From NCBI GenBank assembly GCA_963787135.1, contig CAWBBW010000042.1, forward strand, positions 372,001 through 436,000: 64,000 nucleotides of DNA, written 5' to 3'. Position numbers and translations under genes: made by a program. The stretch comes from Roseiarcus sp963787135 (GTDB lineage: Bacteria; Pseudomonadota; Alphaproteobacteria; Rhizobiales; Beijerinckiaceae). This document shows, piece after piece, positions 26,186 through 34,891 of this stretch (positions are counted from its first letter, which is position 1; every line of letters starts with the position of its first letter). The notes below the pieces were generated by a model. The model was not told where the DNA came from. It ran no database searches and worked only from the letters and a program-made list of their open reading frames with translations.

Positions 26186-27255
26186 ACGACACCCTCGCCC
26201 CCGCCCAACAGGCGGCGCCCTTCGACCCACTGCCAGACCGCAAGGCCTGGCAGCCCTAACGCCAGCTCGCGAACGCGTTTCGACAGCGAAATGGCCAGCG
26301 CCAGCTCTGCGGGCAGTCCGAGCAGCGCGCCGAACAGCACAAGGCCGCCCTCGAGAGCGCCCAACGCTCCGGGCACCATGAAGGCTGCTGCGCGGACGCC
26401 GGAGCCGAGGCTTTCGAGGACGAACGCGTCGGTCACGCCGAGGGGCCAGCTCAGGAAATGCATGATCAACCAGATTTCGCCAGCGCCGGCGGCCCACGCC
26501 AGGAAGCGCAACAGGTTGGCCCGCGCGAAGGCGGAGCCGCGCCGATAGGTTGCCACGACCGCGTCGTCGACCGCCGAAGCGCCGCCAGCAAGGCCGGTGA
26601 GCCACTTCTCAGGCGTGACGCGGCTCACGAGGTTGGAGAAGGTAGCGAACAGGCTTCTATGTTGGAGCCGCACGAATGTCGCGATCGCGACTGCGAACAC
26701 GGCGACGCCGATCAACAGCGCCAGAGCCACCCGGCCTGCACCGCCGTCGCTCGATCGGGTCACGAGCAGCGTCACCCCGGCGATGACGAAAACCATCTGG
26801 GTCATAACCCCAACCGTGGTGTCGACGACGATGCTCGCCGCCGCCTCGGCGCCGGGGACGCCCTGCTGATGGGCGAGCCGCGCGCCCACGATGTCGCCCC
26901 CCACCCCGGCGACCGGCAACAGCGAGTTGATGGATTCGCGGATCCAGCGCATCCAGGCAAGGCGGCCGAAATTGGGACGGCTTGAAAGCGGCAGGAGCTC
27001 ACGCCAGCAAAGGGTGCTGAAAGACATGGGAACGAGATGAAACAGGGTTATCGGCAGCAGCCCCCAGCCGATGACCAGCATGGCGCGAGCCACCTCCTGC
27101 GCGCCGCTTTCGACGATAAGGACGATGACAGCGAGGAAGCCGAGAAGCGCAGCGACGATCAGCGATCGGGAAATGAGATGGCCCCCTGCCGTTGCGCGGC
27201 TCGCATCGATGACGGCCGAGGAATACGATCCGCGCCCGCAGTCGTCTATCCGCAA
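26182..27255 (-). CDS. hpnL: HpnL-like membrane protein (lysylphosphatidylglycerol synthase TM family)
   Basis: About 357 residues, with roughly eight hydrophobic segments and the family blocks NSLLPVAGVGGDIVGARL and VPGALGALEGGLVLFG. The family includes the membrane part of MprF, and HpnL is its hopanoid-linked branch; its exact job is unknown. No ATG fits the N-terminus. A TTG at 27255 preceded by GGAAGG at good spacing is my choice; the longer frame to 27342 would run into the divergent gene. Divergent from the CDP-alcohol phosphatidyltransferase, with starts only 33 bases apart. Confidence 0.8.
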   Translation of the reverse strand: MRIDDCGRGSYSSAVIDASRATAGGHLISRSLIVAALLGFLAVIVLIVESGAQEVARAMLVIGWGLLPITLFHLVPMSFSTLCWRELLPLSSRPNFGRLAWMRWIRESINSLLPVAGVGGDIVGARLAHQQGVPGAEAAASIVVDTTVGVMTQMVFVIAGVTLLVTRSSDGGAGRVALALLIGVAVFAVAIATFVRLQHRSLFATFSNLVSRVTPEKWLTGLAGGASAVDDAVVATYRRGSAFARANLLRFLAWAAGAGEIWLIMHFLSWPLGVTDAFVLESLGSGVRAAAFMVPGALGALEGGLVLFGALLGLPAELALAISLSKRVRELALGLPGLAVWQWVEGRRLLGGGEGVV

Positions 27256-27288
27256 TCGTCCCTTCCCGCATGGAGTAATCGAGTCCGT

Positions 27289-28590
27289 ATGACGGATGAT
27301 CTCAATCTCGTTCAATTCGTGCGCTCCCCTGCCGCGATGCAAGCCGCGCCGATCCTGGTTCTTCTGCCGGTTCCAGGCGCCCCGCTCGATGCAGCGGGCG
27401 CCGCTTGGTCGCAGGACGCCGACCCCAGGGTGCTTGGTCTCGGTCTCGTCCGGCGCGCGGTGCTCGCCGCGCGCCGCGCCGGCTATGGTCGGGTGTTTCT
27501 CCTGACGGAAGATGGCGCGGAAACGGCCGGGGCGGCCGCGACCCCCGATTGGAGCGGCTTAGCCGCGACGTTCAGATCCTCCCGGACCACGCCGATGCTC
27601 ATCGCGCCCGCGTCGATCCTGGCTGAAACCGAATGGCTCGAACGACTGGCCGAGGCTGAGATCGAAGCCGCCTGCTGGACCGCCATCCCGAACCGGATCG
27701 CCATGATAGCCGCGGCGGCGGCGTTAGACGCGTTTGTTGCGCTGGGGGCGGAAGGTGGGGCACGCGACTTAGCCGCGGCGGAGGGACGTCTTGCTCGCCG
27801 CTTCGGATCGCCGGCGACCATTCCGGCCGGGATCGATCCGATGCTCGTAGAGAGTTCGGCGGACGTCCCGGCCGCCGAGCGGCGCCTCCTTCGCGCGCTC
27901 GTCAAGGACACCGACGGCTTCATGGCGCGCCTCGTCGAGCGGCCAATTTCACTGCAGATATCTCGCCGCCTCGCGTCCACCGCGATCACTCCCAACCAGA
28001 TGAGCCTCATCTCCATTGTCGTGGGCGTCTCAGCCGGGCCTTTCTTCCTGTCTCCCCTCCCGTTCTGGCAGACGATCGGAGCGCTCCTGTTCCTGGCGCA
28101 CTCGATTCTGGACGGGTGCGACGGAGAGTTGGCCAGACTGAAATTTCAGGAATCGCGTTGGGGCGGCATTCTCGATTTCTGGGGGGACAATGTCGTCCAC
28201 AGCGTCATTTTCGCCAGCATGGCCGCCGGCTGGAGCCTGTCTGCCGGCGCGGCATGGCCGCTCATGCTCGGGGTCGCGGCGGTCCTCGGCGGACTGGGAT
28301 CGGCGAGCTTCGTCTATTGGCGGCTCATGCGGGTGAAGCTCGACAGCGGCCCACTGTTTACTTCGGTTTCGACGGCGCCCGACCAACGGCTGGCGCGGCT
28401 GCTCGACGGCGCCTCGCGCCGCGATTTCATCTATCTCGTGCTCGCCCTTGCGCTGTTCGGCAAGTCGAACTGGTTTCTGCTTTTGGCCGCGGTCGGAGCC
28501 CCGATCTATCTGTTCCTGGTGATATTCCTCGCGGCGCGAGAGCGCGGGCTAAAAACAATTCGCGCCCAGGGTGGGTCACGTTTGGATTGA
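27289..28590 (+). CDS. CDP-alcohol phosphatidyltransferase with N-terminal nucleotidyltransferase-like region
   Basis: A 433-residue protein. Residues 225-430 are a membrane CDP-alcohol phosphotransferase with the complete catalytic motif: D275, D278-G279, A282-R283, G292, D296 and D300. Residues 20-200 look like a degenerate sugar-nucleotidyltransferase fold (ILVLLPVPGAP, LVRRAVLAARRAGYGRVFLL). This order resembles archaeal/thermophile bifunctional inositol-phosphate cytidylyltransferase/di-inositol-phosphate phosphate synthases, but the GxG and Lys residues needed for nucleotide transfer are missing. It converges on a six-gene operon headed by inositol-3-phosphate synthase. I infer an inositol-containing phosphodiester or phospholipid product. 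The ATG at 27289 is the first plausible start; an upstream reading frame is antisense to hpnL. Confidence 0.85.
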   Translation: MTDDLNLVQFVRSPAAMQAAPILVLLPVPGAPLDAAGAAWSQDADPRVLGLGLVRRAVLAARRAGYGRVFLLTEDGAETAGAAATPDWSGLAATFRSSRTTPMLIAPASILAETEWLERLAEAEIEAACWTAIPNRIAMIAAAAALDAFVALGAEGGARDLAAAEGRLARRFGSPATIPAGIDPMLVESSADVPAAERRLLRALVKDTDGFMARLVERPISLQISRRLASTAITPNQMSLISIVVGVSAGPFFLSPLPFWQTIGALLFLAHSILDGCDGELARLKFQESRWGGILDFWGDNVVHSVIFASMAAGWSLSAGAAWPLMLGVAAVLGGLGSASFVYWRLMRVKLDSGPLFTSVSTAPDQRLARLLDGASRRDFIYLVLALALFGKSNWFLLLAAVGAPIYLFLVIFLAARERGLKTIRAQGGSRLD

Positions 28591-28975
28591 CGCGGGCGCA
28601 ACCCGGCGCCGGAAAACCGCCGACTTTTCAGGACTGCGCCTCGCGGCGCCCGCAAAGCCGGGCGACACGCCGGCCACCTGATGGTTGTTCCTGGCCACTT
28701 CTCGTGCAAACCGTTGAAACAATAGAGAAAAATGAAATCGCAGCAACCGGCGCCGGCGGCGACCGGCATGAGAACGATGAAAGATGCCCTGGTTTCCGGC
28801 ATGTCCGGCTCCCAAAATGGTTATATGTCAATTGGTTAGCAGGCACCAAGCGGAGCGGGGAGTTGAGGTGGCGCGGGAATGGCGCCGCAAAGGCTTCAAA
28901 ACATTGAATTCAAGCCCGGAAATGGCATACCCCGCGAGCGGAGGTCGAACCGCGCGGGGCTCGACCCGAAGATCT
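28591..28975. other. Intergenic region between two converging units
   Basis: 385 bases between the CDP-alcohol phosphatidyltransferase stop and the dehydrogenase stop. A 5-bp stem GCGCC/GGCGC with a TCGC loop (28636-28649) might act in termination but lacks a T-run. The sequence from about 28690 to 28850 is AT-richer than its surroundings. The short open frames have no ribosome site. I call no gene here. Confidence 0.4.
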
Positions 28976-29995
28976 CTACTCGCCGAGCGACAGCCGCGCG
29001 CCGCCCGCGGCGCCTGACCGCTGGGCAAGGTCGACCAGCCGGGCGCAGAGCACCGCCTCGTCGATGTTGCTGCTGCCCCGGCCGGTGACCGCAGCCACAA
29101 AGTCGTCGGCCACCCCGACAAACCAATCGGGATGATGCGATCCTTCCGACAAGGACGGCGGACAGGCGAAGCTGCGCTCGGAGGACTTCGATTTGAGCGT
29201 AACCTTGTCGCCGACCGCATTGATCTGGCCTAGCTCGCCCTCGATCCCGATATGATTGGAGCGCTCGCTCGCGGTCCAGGTCAGGAAGATGCGGCCTTTG
29301 CCGAAGGGGAGATCGAGGTCGAGAGTGGCCGTGTCCTCGAGCGGCCATTCGTGGAAGCGGCGCGTTTCGAGGAGCGCGGCCACGCCACGCGGAGCGCCGG
29401 CCCAGCGGGCGACGCAACAGAGCGCATGCCAGCCGTGATCGAAGAGGATGCCGCCGCCCGCCATCGCCGGATCGACGCGCCAGTTTTGGCCGCCCTCGGA
29501 CGTAGCGGCAACGGCAGGCTGAGTGCGCAATGTCCGCCAGCTGACGGAGCGGACGGCGCCAATCGCGCCCTCGGCGATCAGCGCCGAGATCTTGAGGCAG
29601 ACCGGCGCATGAAGCCAATTGTGAACCACATGGACGACACGCCCGGCGCGCGCACTGGCCGCCGCTACGGCCTCCGCGTCCGCCATTTGGGTCACCAGCG
29701 GTTTCTCGCAGAGCACGTGAAGACCCGCGTCCAGCGCTCGTTTGATGAGCGCCGCATGGCTGCCCGGGGGCGTGCAGACGTCGACGAAATCGAGCGTTTC
29801 GCCGGACAGCAAGTCGTCCACGCTGTCGTACCACCGCCCGTCGCGACATGCTTCGAGAAACGCTTGGCGGCGCGCCGGGACGCCGTCGGTCGCCGCAACA
29901 ATCCTGACGTCATTGCGAGACAGCCACCCGGGCATATGCCCGTTGGCCGCGACGTTTCCGAAGCCGATGAACGCGCCGCGCAGCACGCTCGTCAA
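28976..29995 (-). CDS. Gfo/Idh/MocA-family oxidoreductase
   Basis: A 339-residue NAD(P)-dependent dehydrogenase. The Rossmann motif GFGNVAANGH sits at residues 11-20, the family signature CEKPL at about residue 95, and the C-terminal half has the expected beta-sheet domain with GGGILFDHGWHAL. The family oxidises or reduces sugars and inositols; myo- and scyllo-inositol dehydrogenases belong to it. Last gene of the inositol-phosphate operon. TTG start, overlapping the aminotransferase stop (TTGA). Making a keto-cyclitol for the neighbouring aminotransferase is a reasonable inference, not proven. Confidence 0.88.
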   Translation of the reverse strand: MTSVLRGAFIGFGNVAANGHMPGWLSRNDVRIVAATDGVPARRQAFLEACRDGRWYDSVDDLLSGETLDFVDVCTPPGSHAALIKRALDAGLHVLCEKPLVTQMADAEAVAAASARAGRVVHVVHNWLHAPVCLKISALIAEGAIGAVRSVSWRTLRTQPAVAATSEGGQNWRVDPAMAGGGILFDHGWHALCCVARWAGAPRGVAALLETRRFHEWPLEDTATLDLDLPFGKGRIFLTWTASERSNHIGIEGELGQINAVGDKVTLKSKSSERSFACPPSLSEGSHHPDWFVGVADDFVAAVTGRGSSNIDEAVLCARLVDLAQRSGAAGGARLSLGE

Positions 29996-31368
29996 TCGAG
30001 CCTGAATCGAAGCGAGATGGCGGCAAACGATTGATCGAGAATATCGACCCCGCGCAACGCCTCATCCTCGGTGATGACGAGCGGCGGGTTGATGCGAATG
30101 ACATTCGAATAGGACATCGTGATCAGGCCGCGCTCCAGCGCCTCGTGAAACAGAGCCCGCGTGATGGTCTTATCCAAGGGCGCCTTGGTCTTGCGATCGG
30201 CGACCATTTCGACGCCGATCATCAGGCCGCGCCCGCGCACATCGCCGATGAAACGGTACTTCTCGTGCAGCCCCTTCAGGGCTTCGAGCATCCGGGCGCC
30301 GACGCGAGCGGAATTCTCGACCAGCTTGTCCTCGAGAATGGCCTCGACGGCGCCGAGGCCCGCGGCGGCGGCAAGCGGATTGCCGCCATAGCTGGACGAG
30401 CTCCCGCTCGGCTCTCCAAAGGGCTTGGCTGACATGCGCTCGAAGGACGAAGCGACGGCGCTGAGCGGAAAGCCGCCGCCGATGCCTTTGCCGATCGTCA
30501 TGATGTCCGGATTGAGGCCGAACTGGTCGGAGGCCCACATCGTTCCGGTGCGGCCGAAACCGGTGAGGATTTCATCGGCGATCAGCAGCGCTCCGCATTC
30601 GTCCGCGATCTCCCGCACCGCGTGAACGAAGTCGTCGGGAGGGACGACATTGCCCGCCGTGCCCTGCATCGGCTCGAGGATGATCGCCGCGACCTCGCCC
30701 TGGGTATCGTTCTTGATGACGTTGCGCAGGTGCTCGGCGCAAGCAAGGCCGCACGACGGATATTCAAGCTTCCACGGACAGCGGTAGCAATTGGCGTAGG
30801 GCGACAGGTGCATCCCCGGGGGGAAGGGGCCTTGATGGTTGCGATAGCCGCCGCCGAGCAGGCCGATCACGCCCGCGGTCTTGCCGTGGTAACCGCCCCA
30901 GAATCCGACGAACTCGAATTTCTTGCTGATGGATTTCGCCAGGCGGAAGGCGGCCTCAACCGCTTCCGCGCCGCCGGAAAACAATTGGATATGGGTGATG
31001 CCTTCCGGCAGCAGTCCGCTCACCAGGTTGAGAAATCTCGCGCGGGTCTCGGTCGTGAAGCTGCCGAACGTGACGTGTTCGAGCTGCTCCCTGATACGCT
31101 TGACGTAGTGGGGATGGCAGTGGCCGAGACTGCCGACAGCGATCCCGGCGATGAAATCGAGATAGTCGTTCCCGTCGACGTCGGTGATCGTGCAGCCTTT
31201 GGCGTGGTCGACCGCGATTTGCGAATAGAGCGCGATCGATTGCAACCCTGGCGCCATCGCCGCGGCCTCGCGATCGAAAATCGCTTTGGATTTGGGCCCG
31301 GGCACAGCGCGGCGTTCAGCGCCGTTCGTCTGCGCCGATGGGGTGTGCCGGGGAGAGGCCTCATTCAT
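29992..31368 (-). CDS. Class III PLP-dependent aminotransferase
   Basis: A 458-residue aminotransferase of the acetylornithine/4-aminobutyrate group. Asp265 (LLIADEILTGFGRTG) binds the pyridine nitrogen, and Lys294 in TIGKGIGGG forms the Schiff base. FSGGAEAVEAAFRLAK and EPMQGTAGN are also conserved. The cysteine-rich NCYRCPWK...CGLACA stretch is common in relatives acting on omega-amino or non-standard substrates. It lies within the operon of inositol-3-phosphate synthase and a Gfo/Idh/MocA dehydrogenase. It could aminate a keto-inositol, although known scyllo-inosamine enzymes are of a different fold class. The start is 10 bases after the ATP-grasp stop. Confidence 0.9.
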   Translation of the reverse strand: MNEASPRHTPSAQTNGAERRAVPGPKSKAIFDREAAAMAPGLQSIALYSQIAVDHAKGCTITDVDGNDYLDFIAGIAVGSLGHCHPHYVKRIREQLEHVTFGSFTTETRARFLNLVSGLLPEGITHIQLFSGGAEAVEAAFRLAKSISKKFEFVGFWGGYHGKTAGVIGLLGGGYRNHQGPFPPGMHLSPYANCYRCPWKLEYPSCGLACAEHLRNVIKNDTQGEVAAIILEPMQGTAGNVVPPDDFVHAVREIADECGALLIADEILTGFGRTGTMWASDQFGLNPDIMTIGKGIGGGFPLSAVASSFERMSAKPFGEPSGSSSSYGGNPLAAAAGLGAVEAILEDKLVENSARVGARMLEALKGLHEKYRFIGDVRGRGLMIGVEMVADRKTKAPLDKTITRALFHEALERGLITMSYSNVIRINPPLVITEDEALRGVDILDQSFAAISLRFRLD

Positions 31369-31378
31369 CGATCAACTC

Positions 31379-32233
31379 TTACATTTGAGAAACGACGCGC
31401 GGGCGTCGCCGGAATCGTTCGATCAGGCAGTCTGCGATCGCTTCCGCAGCCCGATCGCGATATTTCGCGTAGCTCGGCCAGGCGTTGAGGTCGATGATGA
31501 TCGGTTCGCCGTCCGGCCTGATGATGGCGTCGCCGCCGAAGATCTCGAGCCCCAGCGCCGCTGCGGCGTGGAACGAAGCCTGGCGCAGGCGCCCCGCCTG
31601 GAAGGAGTGTCCCATCATGCCTTTGTCGCGATGATAGAACCACTCGAACCAGTTTTCATCCATCGGTCGCGCGCCATTTCTCACGCCGTAGAATTTAACC
31701 AGATCGCCCGCCACATGCTCCTGCCCGATGACGAACGGAATGCCGCGCCTAGCGAATCGGCGCAGCGCCTCGTGCCATCCGTCCTCCGATGCGGTGTAGA
31801 TGACATCATCAGGTTGCGTTGCGTGGAAATCGTAGCGCTTGACCCAAACACCCGCGGCCGGTCGGAGCTTGCTTGCGTCGGTAGCGACGATGTGGCTCAA
31901 GGGGGCTGAAACGTTGTGTCGCGCGAAGAGTTCCACCATGCGGTGCCGATAGGTGTTGCGAATCGCATCGGCGGAATTCACGACGATCGAGCCGGCCTTC
32001 TCCGCCGCCTTCAGCCGGTCGAGGACTGGGCCGCGCTCGCACATCGCGAAGATATTGGCGTGAGGGGTCTCGAACGCTGCGTCGGCTGTGTCGGCCGAGA
32101 CAAGCTCAACGCTGAAACCCCTGTCCGCCAAGGCGTCGCCGACGCTTTTCAAGATTGCGCCGTCGTCGTCGACGCGCCCAGGGGAGTGCGTCAACTCGCG
32201 GTAGATGCCCCAACAGGCTTTGGCCGCGTTCAT
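31379..32233 (-). CDS. ATP-grasp protein
   Basis: A 284-residue protein with an ATP-grasp layout: GVWVKRYDFHAT (ATP-binding Lys), VIGQEHVAGDLVKFYGV, and the metal-binding end IIIDLNAWPSY with D248 and N250. RimK-type ligases and inositol 1,3,4-trisphosphate kinases share this pattern. The IDLNAWPSY motif is close to the DINYFPGY of the inositol kinase group, which fits the inositol context. A ligase joining an amino acid to an amine is the main alternative. The start at 32233 overlaps the nucleotidyltransferase stop (ATGA). Confidence 0.8.
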   Translation of the reverse strand: MNAAKACWGIYRELTHSPGRVDDDGAILKSVGDALADRGFSVELVSADTADAAFETPHANIFAMCERGPVLDRLKAAEKAGSIVVNSADAIRNTYRHRMVELFARHNVSAPLSHIVATDASKLRPAAGVWVKRYDFHATQPDDVIYTASEDGWHEALRRFARRGIPFVIGQEHVAGDLVKFYGVRNGARPMDENWFEWFYHRDKGMMGHSFQAGRLRQASFHAAAALGLEIFGGDAIIRPDGEPIIIDLNAWPSYAKYRDRAAEAIADCLIERFRRRPRVVSQM

Positions 32234-32961
32234 GCGCGAAAATCCACGCGCTCGCGACCTAGCCCCGCCAATTCGGCCGCTGCGATGTCGCGCGCCCGGT
32301 CGATATCGAACACGCGAGGCAGAACGACGCCGTAAACCGGCGGATGCTCGGCAACCAGCCAACCGAGATAGTCGCGGAGCCTCATGAAGCCGGCCGCGGG
32401 CGGCTGGGAACGCTCAGCCGGCAGCCAATAGAGACCGGCTGTCACATGGTTGCCGCTTCCGCCGCCAAGCTCAAGAATGCGGCCATCGGCCGCATTCAAC
32501 GTCGCCCAAAGCGGATTCTCATCATCGACGTGATCAGTCAGGCCGAGCGCGACGGCGTCTTTTCCCACCGTAGCCGCGGCACTGACAAAGACGCGAAAGT
32601 CGTTCACCGGCATTATCGCGTCGATCGTCGTGATGACCGCCGGGACGCGGGGCAGGCGATCCACGACCAGTTGGAAGCTGGCGTAGGACGAGGCCGTCGT
32701 GCGAACAATAACGTCGAGATCGAAATCTCCAGCATGGTCGTCGAGCCATCGGTGGCAATCGTCGCACGCGTCATTGATGATGACGGTCAATCGGCGAATT
32801 CCGACCGCGCGGAAGCGATCGATTGTGTGGTCGATAAGGGGTCGTCCGCCGACCGTCGCCATCGGTTTGCTGACGCGATACCCATCAGCCCGCAGGCGGC
32901 TCCCGAGGCCCGCGGCGATGATGCCCCCATGAAGGTCCGCAGAAGTTGAGACTTCGGTCAC
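32230..32961 (-). CDS. NTP-transferase (sugar/alcohol-phosphate nucleotidyltransferase)
   Basis: A 243-residue protein with the nucleotidyltransferase signature IIAAGLGSRLR at residues 14-24 and KPM at 32-34, followed by GGRPLIDHTIDRF. Asp pairs for metal binding appear in ITTIDAIMP and later. Relatives include LicC-type choline-phosphate and inositol-phosphate cytidylyltransferases. Between the HAD and ATP-grasp genes, with the synthase for inositol 3-phosphate two genes upstream, CDP- (or NDP-) inositol formation is a fair prediction. GTG start, overlapping the HAD stop (GTGA). Confidence 0.85.
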   Translation of the reverse strand: MTEVSTSADLHGGIIAAGLGSRLRADGYRVSKPMATVGGRPLIDHTIDRFRAVGIRRLTVIINDACDDCHRWLDDHAGDFDLDVIVRTTASSYASFQLVVDRLPRVPAVITTIDAIMPVNDFRVFVSAAATVGKDAVALGLTDHVDDENPLWATLNAADGRILELGGGSGNHVTAGLYWLPAERSQPPAAGFMRLRDYLGWLVAEHPPVYGVVLPRVFDIDRARDIAAAELAGLGRERVDFRA

Positions 32962-33740
32962 GTCAGGACCTTCGCGAGTTCGCCGAGCGCGCTTATCGCA
33001 GCGTGAGCGGGTAGCTCCCCCGACGCGCCAGCTTCGGCGTCCCGGACATTTTGCGGCGCAATCCAGATGAAGCCGATGCCCACGCGCCGAGCGCCCTCGC
33101 GGTCCCGGCGGAGTGAATCGCCTACGAACATCGCGTTTCTTGGCGGCGCCCGAAGCCTCTCGAAAGCCGCGCGGAAGATCGCGGGGTCCGGCTTCTCGGC
33201 GCCGACAACATGGCTGTCCACCATAACCTTGAATAGAGGAGCCAGACCGGCGCTCTCACACACTGCCTCAAGATTACCGTAGAAATTCGACACGACGCCA
33301 AGTTGGTAACGCTGCCCTAGTGCTTCCAGGACCGGCCGATTGCGCGCGAAAGCGACCGACGCTCCGTGCAGGAACCGCGACGCGACGCGCCGACCGCGTT
33401 CGCTGTTGGTCCGCTCTTTGGCGGTTCGAGCCAGTTCGGCTTCGAGGTTGGCGGCCAGGGCATGGACCGTTTCGGACAATCCGGCTGCGCGCGGCAGGCT
33501 GCCGACGAGCGGGTCGTCGGCGGCGAAGAAGACAGACGCGAAGGCGTCGGGCGTCGTTTCCAGCCCCTCGGACTGGTAGAGGGCGTAGAAGCGCTCCTTC
33601 CAAGCCACGCCGTCGGCGTCGAGCGTGCCGCCAAAGTCGAACAGCACAGTTTCGATACGCTCCCCGGTGGCGGCGCGCCAGGCTGGTTCGGCGAGCGTCC
33701 GGCGGAAATCCGACGGTCCCGCCTTCCCTTCGACGTCCAC
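32958..33740 (-). CDS. HAD-family hydrolase
   Basis: A 260-residue HAD protein. Motif I is FDFGGTLD (Asp35); the second acid two residues on is Gly37, as in one common HAD subgroup. GVVSNFYGN supplies motif II, EKPD motif III, and FVGDSLRRDREGA motif IV. It could dephosphorylate inositol phosphate or a later phosphorylated intermediate; the missing general acid may mean a slower or different reaction. GTG start sharing a base with the inositol-phosphate synthase stop (TAGTG), so it is very likely co-translated. Confidence 0.85.
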   Translation of the reverse strand: MDVEGKAGPSDFRRTLAEPAWRAATGERIETVLFDFGGTLDADGVAWKERFYALYQSEGLETTPDAFASVFFAADDPLVGSLPRAAGLSETVHALAANLEAELARTAKERTNSERGRRVASRFLHGASVAFARNRPVLEALGQRYQLGVVSNFYGNLEAVCESAGLAPLFKVMVDSHVVGAEKPDPAIFRAAFERLRAPPRNAMFVGDSLRRDREGARRVGIGFIWIAPQNVRDAEAGASGELPAHAAISALGELAKVLT

Positions 33741-34891
33741 TACGAACGGCCGGGACCGGTCACGACCTTCGCGTCGCTCGCCGCCACCGGGGGAAGATCA
33801 AAGTCGCGGCCATCAATAAAGGCGTTGCAGGCATCGCGCGCGACGCTGTCGCGGAATTGCCGTGGCGGGCTCTTCATATAATAGGCCGAGGGCGCCTCCA
33901 AGGGACCGGATTGGCCGCGGTCCAGCGCCAGTTTGGCGCAACGGATCGCGTCAATGACGACGCCGGCGCTGTTTGGAGAATCCTGGACCGACAGTCGCAA
34001 TTCCAGTTCGATTGGCGCGTCGCCAAAGCCGCGCCCTTCCATTCGGATGAAGCAGACCTTGTTGTCCTGCTGCCACGGCACGTAGTCGGAGGGTCCGATG
34101 TGGATGTCGCGCGCTTCGAGCCGTTCGTCCAACTGCGATTGGACGGATTCGGTTTTGGAGATCTTCTTCGACTTTAGACGATTCCGCTCGAGCATGTTGA
34201 GGAAGTCGGTGTTGCCTCCTGTGTTGAGTTGATAGGTCCGGTCGAGCCCCACCCCCCGGTCGGCGAACAATCGAGCCAGCGTCCGGTGTACGATGGTCGC
34301 CCCGACCTGGCTTTTGATGTCGTCGCCGACAATCGGCAGCCCGGCGTCCCGAAATTTCTGAGCCCAGCCGCTGTCCGAGGCAAGGAACACGGGAACGCAA
34401 TTGATCATGGCGACACCGGCATCCAGACAAGCCTGGGCGTAGTGCTTCACCGCCTGCTCCGAACCGACCGGGAGGTAGCACACCAGAACGTCGGCGCCTG
34501 ACGCGCGCAGCGCCGAGGCGACATCGGTCGGTTCGAGATCGGCGGAGCGGAAGGCGACATCGTCGGGATAGTCGGCCATGTGGTCGGCCACGCCGTCGAG
34601 AACTGGACCGGCCTGAACCACCACATTCGACACCGGTAGCGAGCTTTGAAAAATCCGGGTGCAGTTTGGCTTGGAGAAGATCGCCTGCTCCAGGGCGTGA
34701 CCGACTTTGCGTCGGTCTACGTCAAACGCGGCGACAAACTCGACGTCGCCACAGCCGTAGCCGCCGATGGTGTGGCGCATAATGCCTTCAAGCTCTACGT
34801 CATTGCGGCTGCGGTAGTATTCCACACCCTGCACCAGCGCGCTGGCGCAATTGCCGACGCCTGCGATGGCCACTTTGATGTCTTTTTGCAT
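33740..34891 (-). CDS. ino1: Inositol-3-phosphate synthase
   Basis: A 383-residue NAD-dependent enzyme that converts glucose 6-phosphate to 1L-myo-inositol 1-phosphate (inositol 3-phosphate). Markers are VAIAGVGNCASALVQG at the N-terminus, DDIKSQVGATIVHR, LNTGGNTDFLNM, and SPPRQ near the end, matching the actinobacterial/archaeal branch (about 360-390 residues, shorter than the eukaryotic form). First gene of a six-gene operon with all junctions overlapping or within 10 bases. Its presence makes the whole set inositol-based. Uncommon in alphaproteobacteria, which usually import inositol. Confidence 0.93.
   Translation of the reverse strand: MQKDIKVAIAGVGNCASALVQGVEYYRSRNDVELEGIMRHTIGGYGCGDVEFVAAFDVDRRKVGHALEQAIFSKPNCTRIFQSSLPVSNVVVQAGPVLDGVADHMADYPDDVAFRSADLEPTDVASALRASGADVLVCYLPVGSEQAVKHYAQACLDAGVAMINCVPVFLASDSGWAQKFRDAGLPIVGDDIKSQVGATIVHRTLARLFADRGVGLDRTYQLNTGGNTDFLNMLERNRLKSKKISKTESVQSQLDERLEARDIHIGPSDYVPWQQDNKVCFIRMEGRGFGDAPIELELRLSVQDSPNSAGVVIDAIRCAKLALDRGQSGPLEAPSAYYMKSPPRQFRDSVARDACNAFIDGRDFDLPPVAASDAKVVTGPGRS

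Noticed and set aside
27037..27288. N-terminal extension of the CDP-alcohol transferase
   Set aside because: The extension is antisense to the start of hpnL and has no ribosome site; the family-like sequence begins at 27289.
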